Part shown: piece by piece, positions 9,601-14,808 of the stretch
Numbering within the stretch: the first letter of the stretch is position 1
How the letters are laid out: every line of letters begins with the position of its first letter
NCBI GenBank assembly: GCA_022360415.1
Contig: JAKSDB010000130.1
Span: 1 to 14,808 of the forward strand
DNA: 14,808 nucleotides
Direction: 5' to 3'
Source of the DNA: Chlorobiales bacterium
Lineage (GTDB): Bacteria > Bacteroidota > Chlorobiia > Chlorobiales > Chlorobiaceae
Position numbers and translations under genes: made by a program
Notes under the pieces: generated by a model
What the model was told of the DNA's origin: nothing
Seen by the model: only the letters and a program-made list of their open reading frames with translations
Databases searched by the model: none

Positions 9601-10313
9601 ACGCATTCACCGCGAAAGGCGTTGTCGGCCTGTTTCCGGCAAACAGTGTCGGGGATGACATCGAGATATACATCGATGAAAGCAGGGCAACAGTTCTCTG
9701 CACCCTGCATACCCTGAGGCAGCAGACCGATAAGGGGCAGAACACCAAAAACATGGCCCTTGCCGACTTTATTGCCCCGAAATCATCCGGAGTGAAAGAT
9801 TATATCGGCGGCTTTACGGTTACTGCAGGACACGGTGTCAGCAAAATGATGAAGCAGTTTGAACAAACCCATGATGATTACCACCGCATCATGACACAGG
9901 CACTGGCAGACAGGCTTGCGGAAGCCTTTGCTGAAATGCTGCACCGGAAAGTACGTGTTGAACTGTGGGGATACGCTCCCGACGAAGCCCTGTCGAGAGA
10001 GGAGTTGATAGCCGAGAAGTACAGGGGAATCCGGCCCGCTCCCGGCTACCCCGCCTGCCCTGATCATACGGAAAAGCCTCTTATTTTCGATCTGCTCAAC
10101 AGCGAAGTCAACACAGGCGTCACATTAACGGAAACCTATGCCATGAACCCTCCGGCATCGGTTTGCGGGCTTTACTTGGCACACCCCGAAGCAAAATATT
10201 TCATACTCGGGCCGATAGGAAAAGACCAGATCGAGGATTACGCCGCCCGGAAAAGAATGAGGGTGGAAGAGGTTGAAAAGTGGCTCTCTCCCAACCTTAA
10301 CTATACTCCTTAG
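6630..10313 (+). CDS. metH: Cobalamin-dependent methionine synthase MetH
   Basis: MetH moves the methyl group of 5-methyltetrahydrofolate to homocysteine through methylcobalamin, making methionine and regenerating tetrahydrofolate. The length, 1227 aa, equals that of E. coli MetH. Domains in order are homocysteine-binding (about 1-325, zinc cysteines C245 in GLNCALG and C308/C309 in GGCCGTT), pterin-binding (about 350-620, with NVGERTNVTGS and IDINVDEGMLD), helical cap (about 650-740), cobalamin-binding (about 745-880) and reactivation (about 900-1227). GDVHDIG (755-761) carries the axial cobalt ligand H758, with S809 in the matching serine position. RPAPGYPACPDH (1135-1146) is the AdoMet-binding motif of the reactivation domain. 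The ATG at 6630 gives the expected N-terminus; no Shine-Dalgarno is present. I see neither a cobalamin nor a SAM riboswitch in the 45-bp leader. It converges on the large transpeptidase gene, with a repeat cluster between them. Confidence 0.98.
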   Translation: MKETLASILEKKILVLDGAMGTMIQRHKLEEKDFRTARFASHPHPLKGNNDILVLTQPDIIHAIHCEFLEAGSDIIETNTFNANRISQADYGTENLVKELNLAAARLARKAADAFTEKDPSKPRFVAGSIGPTNKTLSLSPDVNNPGYRAVSFEEMVDNYREQIEGLIEGGIDLLLVETVFDTLNCKAAIYAVGELSREKGARLPVMISGTIVDASGRTLSGQTTEAFWISVAHTPGLLSVGLNCALGAEQMRPFLETLSTIAGSFVSVYPNAGLPNEFGEYDDSPEYMALQIADFANSGFVNIVGGCCGTTPDHIRAIAEKVAAINPRKKPVPATELRLSGLEPLFVNRTTGFINVGERTNVTGSRKFARLIREEKYDEALSIARQQVENGAQVIDINVDEGMLDSEKVMRDFINLIASEPEIARVPLMIDSSKWSVIESGLCCTQGKCVVNSISLKEGEELFRERARKVMQYGASAVVMAFDEKGQADTLDRRIEICQRAYRILTEDIGFPPEDIIFDPNVLTVATGIEEHNNHAVDFIESVRWIKHNLPHARVSGGISNVSFSFRGNNPVREAMHAAFLFHAIHAGLDMGIVNAGQLAVYDEIDSPLLERVEDVLLNRRPDATERLVEFAETIKGDGAKTQTAKAEWRSGTVEERLQHALIKGIVDHIDEDAEEARQKYPSPLDIIEGPLMNGMNIIGDLFAEGKMFLPQVVKSARVMKKAVAYLIPFIEEEKTKNRDTKPAAKVLLATVKGDVHDIGKNIVAVVLACNNIDVVDIGVMMPCEKILEAAQNEKADVIGLSGLITPSLDEMVHVAREMERKGMNVPLLIGGATTSRIHTAVKIAPNYSGPVVQVLDASRSVPAVASLVTPSFRNEFVAKLLKEQETLRENHAARNASRNFLDLEASRKNRMALTWNKETVTVPCQPGISVFDKVSLEELREYIDWTPFFAVWELHGKYPEIFDNAEYGSEANKLFKDANTLLDTICNENAFTAKGVVGLFPANSVGDDIEIYIDESRATVLCTLHTLRQQTDKGQNTKNMALADFIAPKSSGVKDYIGGFTVTAGHGVSKMMKQFEQTHDDYHRIMTQALADRLAEAFAEMLHRKVRVELWGYAPDEALSREELIAEKYRGIRPAPGYPACPDHTEKPLIFDLLNSEVNTGVTLTETYAMNPPASVCGLYLAHPEAKYFILGPIGKDQIEDYAARKRMRVEEVEKWLSPNLNYTP

Positions 10314-10327
10314 CTTTTTGCGATCAA

Positions 10328-10404
10328 GGCATCTCTATTAATTGTCGTGAGTCCCGATTGCCCTTTCTATCCACCCAACGCAGCAATTGAATCGCAAAAA
10401 ATAA
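10328..10404 (-). repeat. Internally deleted copy of the palindromic repeat
   Basis: The left end GGCATCTCTATTAATTGTCG (10328-10347) resembles the outer end of the neighbouring full repeat. The right part shares the exact 17-mer CCACCCAACGCAGCAAT (10371-10387) with 10501-10517 of that repeat. The roughly 100 bp that lie between these two parts in a full copy are mostly missing here. The orientation is the same as the adjacent full copy, and the two join directly. Confidence 0.7.
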
Positions 10405-10549
10405 AGGGCATTTCTAAAAAATGTCATGAGCGGTTTGAGTGCAAGGCGGATGGAGCCAGAGATACCGGAGCGTACTGATAGTACGTGAGGATTTCGAGCA
10501 CCACCCAACGCAGCAATCAAGACGCGCAATAATTTTTTAGAGGTGCCCT
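10405..10549 (-). repeat. Interspersed palindromic repeat, copy 1 (about 145 bp, MITE/REP-like)
   Basis: Terminal inverted repeats AGGGCATTTCTAAAAAAT (10405-10422) and the complement of 10532-10549 (AGGGCACCTCTAAAAAAT) match at 16 of 18 positions. A central hairpin CGTAC-TGATA-GTACG (10471-10485) sits at the midpoint. Its reverse complement aligns over its whole length with 14144-14289, sharing the exact 13-mer GTGCTCGAAATCC plus CTCCGGT and TCCGCCT. TAAA lies on both sides of GGGC...CCC (10402-10405 and 10549-10552), a possible 4-bp target duplication. It contains no reading frame of note. It fills the gap between convergent genes and could act as a bidirectional terminator or transcript-end hairpin. 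Confidence 0.85.
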
Positions 10550-12320
10550 AAAAAGCACAGCTTTCCACGGTCTTGTAAGGATACGGCTTGTCGAGAGCTT
10601 GCAGCACTGCCGCATCGCGTTTGTAGACATCTTCTCTGAACAGTACCCCGTCATCTTCTGCAACCACGGTCAGATAAAGAAGGAAAACAGGCACTCTTTC
10701 GGACAGGTGAACCGTTCTTGTCTTATCCGTCGCGATAACCTTCCGGATATCATCCTCACCCCATCCAAGCAGGATCTCCGCCAGCTCAAAAGGGTTCTGG
10801 AGACGAATGCATCCATGACTGAAAGCCCGGGTGCTTTTATCAAAAAGGTGTTTGCCTGGCGTATCGTGAAGATAAACCAGATGCCTGTTGGGGAACATGA
10901 ACTTCACACGGCCAAGCGCGTTTCCCTTTCCCGGAGGCTGGCGCAGTCGATACGGCAGGGTAGCCGCACTGTATCCCGCCCAGTCCACCGAGCCCGGATC
11001 CACCACCTTGCCGTTACGGTCAATGACCTGCAAACCATTTTTCGCAAGATATCCGCTATCCTTTTTGATTGCCGGCAGAGCTTCCTTTTTCAGAATACCC
11101 GGGGGCACATTCCAGGACGGATTGAAGATGACGTACTGCATCTCGGCCTTGAAAACAGGCGTTTTCCAGAAAGGTTCTCCAACTATGACCCTGGACCCCC
11201 ATCTGTATTTTCCATCTTCGACGTACTGCACGGTGAAACCCGCGATATTGACCAGCAGGAATGTCGGTTCAAGCTTCTGAACAAACCAGCGGTAACGATC
11301 GAGATTGACTCGTATCTGATCGACCCGATCAGAAGCGGAAACATTAAGTGCCCGCAGCGTTTTCGGGCCCACAGCTCCATCGGAATCAAGGCCGTGCCGT
11401 TTCTGGAAACGTTTCACAGCCTCCTGAAGGTCCTTGCCGTACACCACGGCTTTTGACGCAAATGCCGTATCCACGCGGGACATCGGTTCAATCTCGCCGG
11501 TTATTTCGAGTCGTCTTCGCAGTGCCGGAATCCTCTCGTCATACTGCCCGTCCTCCTTGATGGAAGGTCCTTCGGGAATGCTCTTCCAGCCACCTTTTGC
11601 CGCAATCTGACGGTATCTGGCAAGCCCTTTTTTAAGACTGCCGTACTTGGAGTGGTTCGGGCGAAACTTTGCTATAACCACAGCCAGGGAGTCGCCTGTA
11701 ATCGCGTTTCGAAGGACATCCGCCAATCCGTCTCCGTTCCCCCCCCTGGACAGGTTCCAGTTAGAGTCAATTTTCTCCGGGTCTACCTTGCCGTGAAGAA
11801 GGTGATAGGAAAGCTTGAACATCGCATCGGAAAGCAGCAGTTCAAAGCGTGCTTTGAAAAACGGGGAAGAAGGGGCATTGTCATAAAATTCCTGTATCCT
11901 TGACAAATGGTAATCTTCAGGCAGAAGACCGTCCGCTTTTACAGATTCGATTGCTTCAAGCAGTTCTCTGATCTGGGATCGCTTTTTCCAGACCGGTTTG
12001 AAGTCATTCGATCTGTAAAACTCTGCCAGCAGAGCGTTGAACGCAATTTTGTCGCGCCCTGGTTGCAGTGCCGCGTCCTCCTCGAGCTGCTCGACATGAC
12101 AACGAATGTTTTCCCTCATTTCATAATAGTCCCCCGCACCTTGCCCGACACTTTCTATTCGAGGTGAAGATATCGTGTTTTTCTGCGGAGATGCGTCGGG
12201 GGGACTGGCGGGACTGAAAGCCAGCAGCAATAACAGTAGAGCCGTCATAAAAAAAGTGTTGTTCTTGAGAAAGATTTCCGCTGCCCCGATGGCAGCAGCG
12301 AGACAACAGTTAGGCAACAA
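10548..12320 (-). CDS. Large YcbB/LdtD-type L,D-transpeptidase
   Basis: This periplasmic enzyme makes 3-3 peptide cross-links in peptidoglycan. At 590 aa it resembles E. coli LdtD (YcbB) in architecture: N-terminal export signal (hydrophobic core TALLLLLLAFSPA, 26-38), scaffold domain (about 70-280), peptidoglycan-binding_1 domain (about 295-330, AVKRFQKRHGLDSDGAVG), then the YkuD catalytic domain (about 352-530). The catalytic motif SHGCIRLQNP (501-510) gives nucleophile C504, with H502 and H485 nearby. The start shown is TTG at 12320, because it puts a lysine (K19) before the hydrophobic core. ATG at 12248 is an alternative but leaves an uncharged n-region. Neither has a Shine-Dalgarno. It follows the small transpeptidase by 51 bp on the same strand, a probable operon. 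The TAG stop takes its final G from the first base of the adjoining repeat, so the extreme C-terminus may have been altered by insertion. Confidence 0.93.
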   Translation of the reverse strand: MLPNCCLAAAIGAAEIFLKNNTFFMTALLLLLLAFSPASPPDASPQKNTISSPRIESVGQGAGDYYEMRENIRCHVEQLEEDAALQPGRDKIAFNALLAEFYRSNDFKPVWKKRSQIRELLEAIESVKADGLLPEDYHLSRIQEFYDNAPSSPFFKARFELLLSDAMFKLSYHLLHGKVDPEKIDSNWNLSRGGNGDGLADVLRNAITGDSLAVVIAKFRPNHSKYGSLKKGLARYRQIAAKGGWKSIPEGPSIKEDGQYDERIPALRRRLEITGEIEPMSRVDTAFASKAVVYGKDLQEAVKRFQKRHGLDSDGAVGPKTLRALNVSASDRVDQIRVNLDRYRWFVQKLEPTFLLVNIAGFTVQYVEDGKYRWGSRVIVGEPFWKTPVFKAEMQYVIFNPSWNVPPGILKKEALPAIKKDSGYLAKNGLQVIDRNGKVVDPGSVDWAGYSAATLPYRLRQPPGKGNALGRVKFMFPNRHLVYLHDTPGKHLFDKSTRAFSHGCIRLQNPFELAEILLGWGEDDIRKVIATDKTRTVHLSERVPVFLLYLTVVAEDDGVLFREDVYKRDAAVLQALDKPYPYKTVESCAF

Positions 12321-12371
12321 TTGTCTGAAGAGAACGCCTGAGCGCGCATTCAGAGTTCCCGGGAAAATGCA

Positions 12372-13076
12372 TCAGGCTGGATTACGAAGGGAATATCCGG
12401 GGTTCAGCAGATCAGAACGGCCGACATAGTTTCGATCGCCATGATAGATAAAGAGACATGACCCGTCCTTGATAAGATCGATAACCTGCCTGTGCTCCGA
12501 AAAAGGCAGCGCCGGGCATCCGTGACTTCTGCCGAGTCGTCCGTGTTTTCTGATAAAATCCGGAGAAACATAGTCGGCGCCGTGCATCACGATATTCCGC
12601 TTGAGCGCGTTGTCATTGATCCCCCGCTCGATCCCACGAAGCCTCAGAGAATAACCATGCTTGCCCCGGTATGTCCTGTCGGTCACAAAAAAACCGAGAC
12701 TGCTTTTAAAAGAACCGGGAACATTTGAAAAATTCACGGCCCGATTCTGACCGCTGTTCTTGCCGTGCGCAACAAGAGAAGAAGCAAGCAGCCGGTTCCG
12801 GTCCATATCTATGACAAACAAACGTTTTTTAACCGACGGCTTGTTGTAATCAATGATGGTAAGTATCCCGTCATTCTTCAGCATCCCCTTGTTTTTCAAG
12901 GCATAATACCCTGTCATGGCCTTCCAGAGGACTTTATAATCGATGTTGTTTCTGAGCTCGGGGGCGCTGTAGAGGGTTTCGATAGTACGAGACAGATCTT
13001 TTTGTGAAGGAACGCTTTCAGCCTTCAAAGGAAGGAAAACAAATAACAGTACAAAACAGGCGAGCCTTATAACCAT
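12372..13076 (-). CDS. Small secreted L,D-transpeptidase catalytic-domain protein (YkuD_2 type)
   Basis: This exported 234-aa protein belongs to the murein L,D-transpeptidase catalytic domain family (YkuD_2, PF13645), a branch distinct from classical YkuD. A signal peptide covers about residues 1-19 (MVIRLACFVLLFVFLPLKA), with likely cleavage before ESVP. The catalytic motif GRSHGCPALP (182-191) supplies nucleophile C187, with H185 in the usual place. IVMHGADYVS (162-171) contains the second conserved histidine, H165. The C-terminal end is short, with no peptidoglycan-binding module. The ATG at 13076 is supported by AAGGAG 9 nt upstream, one of only two well-placed Shine-Dalgarno sequences in the window. 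The larger transpeptidase follows after 51 bp on the same strand, so the pair probably acts together on the cell wall. Activity is inferred from the motif. This family is less well characterised than YcbB, and carboxypeptidase or other acyl transfer is possible. Confidence 0.88.
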   Translation of the reverse strand: MVIRLACFVLLFVFLPLKAESVPSQKDLSRTIETLYSAPELRNNIDYKVLWKAMTGYYALKNKGMLKNDGILTIIDYNKPSVKKRLFVIDMDRNRLLASSLVAHGKNSGQNRAVNFSNVPGSFKSSLGFFVTDRTYRGKHGYSLRLRGIERGINDNALKRNIVMHGADYVSPDFIRKHGRLGRSHGCPALPFSEHRQVIDLIKDGSCLFIYHGDRNYVGRSDLLNPGYSLRNPA

Positions 13077-13091
13077 ATGATCTTTCTCCTT
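13077..13091 (-). promoter_or_regulatory. Ribosome-binding site of the small L,D-transpeptidase
   Basis: On the minus strand AAGGAG (13091-13086) stands 9 nt before the ATG at 13076. It fixes that start. Most other genes here lack such a site. Confidence 0.75.
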
Positions 13092-13189
13092 GTTGTCGTC
13101 CTTTCAGTACATGAGACACATAAAACCACCCCAGCGACAGCATTTCATGCTACCGGTTTATCGGACTGTTGCTTATGTTTTCTGCCACG

Positions 13190-13222
13190 GAACAAAACAC
13201 CGGCGGTTCACAACGAACCGCC
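13190..13222 (-). terminator. Hairpin with weak T-tract, candidate SIMPL-gene terminator
   Basis: GGCGGTTC (13202-13209) and GAACCGCC (13215-13222) form a perfect 8-bp GC-rich stem with a 5-nt loop. On the minus strand it is followed by GGTGTTTTGTT, a broken T-tract. It lies about 180 bp after the SIMPL stop codon and would separate that gene from the transpeptidase pair. The interrupted T-run makes this a moderate call; a protein-binding palindrome is the alternative. Confidence 0.4.
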
Positions 13223-13403
13223 CCGTAAAACGGCAACTGTCTCTTACTGCCGTAAATGTCCGGTGATAATCAGGTATGATACTGCACGTTGTTTACCTCT
13301 CATCGTGCAAGAAAATACCAGGGAAAGGTACTATTTTTTCCGGAGTTATGAAAACTTTTGCATATAACGGGAACTTTCTGGCGCTCTCAAGTGCACCTGA
13401 AGG

Positions 13404-14123
13404 TCACTTCCCTGCCAAAGACCATGTGCAATTGACCGTAACGCTGATATCCTGTTCTCCAGGAGAAATTTCGGTCGGCACCGAAGCCGCAACAGCTTTT
13501 TCTCCCATGCTCCGCATCATATCCCGTACCGGATAGACAGGAGCAGCACCGGAATGCATTTCCTGCAGCACGCCCAGCGACATACCCGCAGCAGATGCCA
13601 TTGCCTCGGCGTCTTTTCTCGCATTTCGCACCGCGTCGGCAAGAGCATCCCTGCGTTTCTCCTTATATCCGGAACTTGAAAAACCGATAACAGGGATACC
13701 GTCAGCCCCTGCCTGAACCGCCGCGTCTATCACCCGGCCTGTATTGTCAAGTTTCCTTACCGTAACTTTCAGCACGTGGGTAGCGGCGTAACCCTTGAAT
13801 ACCCTTTTCCGGGACGTATTGTTCCACTCCCACTCCTGACGTACCGTATAAGAGTGCGTAACGGCATCACCGGCACTGACACCACTGTTTCTTAATGCCT
13901 GTTGAACGGACCGGTACTTTTTCGCCGTGAGAGCTGTTGCCTGTTCAGCGGTCCGGGCTGTGGAAACCAGCCTGATCTGCAATCCGGCAATATCGGGTTT
14001 AACCGATACAGTACCCCGGGCCGAAACGGAAACGGAAGGTTCAACCGCATGGAGAGGTAATGCAAAAACAAGGAGAACAACAGAGAACACAAAAGGGGTA
14101 ACAGATTTCCTGATCCTGGACAT
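13404..14123 (-). CDS. Secreted SIMPL-domain (DUF541/YggE-like) protein
   Basis: The product is a 239-aa exported protein with a SIMPL domain (PF04402). The family includes E. coli YggE, linked to oxidative-stress tolerance, and outer-envelope proteins, with no firmly known biochemical activity. The signal peptide is at about 1-26 (basic MSRIRK, hydrophobic FVFSVVLLVFALP, cleavage near LHA-VEP). The family opening VSVSARGTVSVKPDIAGLQI is at 31-50. YAATHVLKVTVRKLDNTGRVIDAAVQ (112-137), DALADAVRNARKDAEAMA (159-176) and a C-terminal beta strand ISVTVNCTWSL complete the domain. The frame stays open upstream to 14225, but I place the start at 14123. There GGAG lies 6 nt before the ATG and a normal signal peptide begins, while the extra 34 codons come from a repeat element. 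It lies upstream of the transpeptidases on the same strand but is separated by a 327-bp gap with a hairpin, so it is probably a separate unit. Confidence 0.9.
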   Translation of the reverse strand: MSRIRKSVTPFVFSVVLLVFALPLHAVEPSVSVSARGTVSVKPDIAGLQIRLVSTARTAEQATALTAKKYRSVQQALRNSGVSAGDAVTHSYTVRQEWEWNNTSRKRVFKGYAATHVLKVTVRKLDNTGRVIDAAVQAGADGIPVIGFSSSGYKEKRRDALADAVRNARKDAEAMASAAGMSLGVLQEMHSGAAPVYPVRDMMRSMGEKAVAASVPTEISPGEQDISVTVNCTWSLAGK

Positions 14124-14133
14124 GATTATCTCC
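14124..14133 (-). promoter_or_regulatory. Ribosome-binding site deciding the SIMPL-protein start
   Basis: GGAG on the minus strand (14133-14130) stands 6 nt before the ATG at 14123. It supports this start over in-frame ATGs at 14150, 14219 and 14225, which lie inside the repeat. Confidence 0.75.
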
Positions 14134-14143
14134 GATAAAATTC

Positions 14144-14289
14144 TGGACATCTCTATTAATTTTGTTACGCGCCCTGATTTCTTCGTTGGACAGTGCTCGA
14201 AATCCCCATGTACTCTCATGTACACTCCGGTTTCCGTGCTTTGTCCGCCTCGAGCTCACGTCGCTCACGACAATTTATAGAGATGCCCT
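14144..14289 (+). repeat. Interspersed palindromic repeat, copy 2 (about 146 bp, MITE/REP-like)
   Basis: Ends TGGACATCTCTATTAATT (14144-14161) and the complement of 14272-14289 (AGGGCATCTCTATAAATT) match at 15 of 18 positions. The central hairpin TGTAC-TCTCAT-GTACA (14209-14224) is centred exactly on the element midpoint. Folding the two halves without gaps, I count about 39 of 70 positions complementary by hand, so the element is an imperfect palindrome throughout. It aligns with the reverse complement of 10405-10549. It lies between the divergent SIMPL and lipoprotein genes, so it may influence both promoters. Confidence 0.85.
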
Positions 14290-14400
14290 TTTTTCAATTG
14301 ACGACGGCTGACATCGTGAAGCGAACCAATAACAAAATAAGTGCATTTAGTAAATATTCACACAACAGTCCGTCATAAAAACATCAAACTCCAAACCATT

Positions 14401-14808
14401 ATGCGAAAAATCATTCCTTTCCTCGTCATAACCCTGTTCCAGCTTTCGCTTCTCTCTGCCTGCCAGCAGAAACCTCAAGAAACGACCCGGGAAGGGGTCT
14501 CATCCGAAAAACCGGGCAAGTCACTAACAGACGGTTTGTTCAGGAAAAAGTTCGAGGGGATCCTGCACATGCAGATTTCCGCTCCGGAAGGATCTCAAAA
14601 GGGAAAGCTGTTCATCTCAAAAAACGGAACACGATTTGAGATCGATCTGGCCGATCCCGAAACGGGGACAGCTCTCATGCATCTTGCCACCTTCACGCCT
14701 TCTGATGAACCCAACCTCCTCTACACGCTTAACGAGCAGGCGAAAACATACAGCGTGATCGACATGAGCCGGCTGATCGAGGACCTCGAGGCAATTGAGA
14801 CTGAAGAA
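14401..14808 (+). CDS. Lipoprotein, possibly DUF4412-like (3' end beyond window)
   Basis: The first 136 codons of an exported lipoprotein are visible. The N-terminus MRKIIPFLVITLFQLSLLSAC is a lipoprotein signal: basic start, hydrophobic core, and lipobox LSAC with lipidated C21. A polar linker rich in Glu, Lys and Ser follows (about 22-46). A beta-rich region then begins at FEGILHMQIS and continues through KLFISKNGTRFEIDL to YTLNEQAKTYSVIDMSRL. That pattern, a beta-sheet domain describing an extracted ion or lipid carrier-like fold, recalls DUF4412 proteins, but the resemblance is from memory and weak. Residue +2 after the cysteine is glutamine, which under the E. coli rule would send it to the outer membrane. 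No Shine-Dalgarno precedes the ATG at 14401. The 111-bp leader from the repeat to the start is A-rich, and I could not place a convincing promoter. It is divergent from the SIMPL gene. Confidence 0.8.
   Translation, partial: MRKIIPFLVITLFQLSLLSACQQKPQETTREGVSSEKPGKSLTDGLFRKKFEGILHMQISAPEGSQKGKLFISKNGTRFEIDLADPETGTALMHLATFTPSDEPNLLYTLNEQAKTYSVIDMSRLIEDLEAIETEE

Larger units (their letters stand above)
13077..13403. other. 327-bp intergenic gap between SIMPL gene and transpeptidase pair
   Basis: No convincing gene is seen. A 96-codon plus-strand frame (13077-13367) has no recognisable family, no Shine-Dalgarno and atypical composition. The gap holds a hairpin at 13202-13222, a short inverted pair GCACG/CGTGC around 13278-13302 and the ribosome-binding site of the small transpeptidase. 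The promoter for the transpeptidase pair should lie between the hairpin and 13100 on the minus strand, but no clear -35/-10 pair stands out. Confidence 0.5.

Noticed and set aside
10599..11456. 285-codon open frame on the plus strand
   Set aside because: It is antisense to the large L,D-transpeptidase, whose domains and catalytic motif are unambiguous. The plus-strand product resembles no family and mirrors the codon pattern of the real gene.
13077..13367. 96-codon plus-strand frame with a hydrophobic start in the intergenic gap
   Set aside because: It has no Shine-Dalgarno and no recognised family. It overlaps the ribosome-binding site and hairpin of the minus-strand genes, and its composition looks random.
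14144..14289. Integron attC-like recombination site
   Set aside because: The length, fold and a GTTRRRY match (GTTGGAC) recall attC, but I found no paired RYYYAAC box at the other end and no cassette array or integrase nearby. The terminal repeats fit a MITE/REP-like element better.
1..14808. CRISPR array, tRNA or rRNA genes, prophage, defence or toxin-antitoxin genes
   Set aside because: I read both strands and saw no spaced direct repeats, tRNA cloverleaf or rRNA sequence, and no coding region resembling these systems.

Overview
This window of roughly 50% GC encodes bacterial housekeeping and cell-envelope genes. The gene families, the flavour of the proteins, and the scarcity of Shine-Dalgarno sequences suggest a green sulfur bacterium (Chlorobi; Chlorobium, Chlorobaculum or Prosthecochloris type). 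That assignment is inferred from recollection of related proteins. No photosynthesis marker lies in the window, so it is not proven.

Layout. A ParA-family ATPase runs leftward off the left edge (1-781, minus) and is divergent from everything that follows. A rightward block occupies 879-10313: 3-methyladenine DNA glycosylase (mpg), Mg2+ channel/transporter mgtE, electron-transfer-flavoprotein:quinone oxidoreductase, tRNA 2-thiouridylase mnmA (4 bp after the oxidoreductase), an alpha/beta-hydrolase carboxylesterase, and full-length cobalamin-dependent methionine synthase metH (1227 aa). A leftward envelope block occupies 14123-10548 (minus): a secreted SIMPL-domain protein, a small YkuD_2-type L,D-transpeptidase and a large YcbB-type L,D-transpeptidase. 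At the right edge a lipoprotein starts rightward and is cut off.

The least ordinary feature is a family of short interspersed repeats. One copy of about 145 bp (10405-10549) lies between the convergent metH and large transpeptidase genes. A second (14144-14289), in opposite orientation, lies between the divergent SIMPL and lipoprotein genes. A shorter, internally deleted relative (10328-10404) abuts the first. Each full copy has 18-bp terminal inverted repeats beginning near GGGCATCTCTA. Each also has a small hairpin exactly at its centre and weaker palindromy along its length. The central hairpin shows one compensatory base-pair change between copies. One copy supplies the last base of the stop codon of the large transpeptidase; the other starts 21 bp upstream of the SIMPL start codon and creates a false upstream extension of that reading frame.

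Functionally, the two transpeptidases act on peptidoglycan outside the cytoplasmic membrane, and the SIMPL protein and the lipoprotein are also exported, so the right third is an envelope region. The left two thirds is a loose run of housekeeping genes with short gaps (4-124 bp). Apart from the repeats, nothing suggests a mobile element, phage, defence system or RNA gene.
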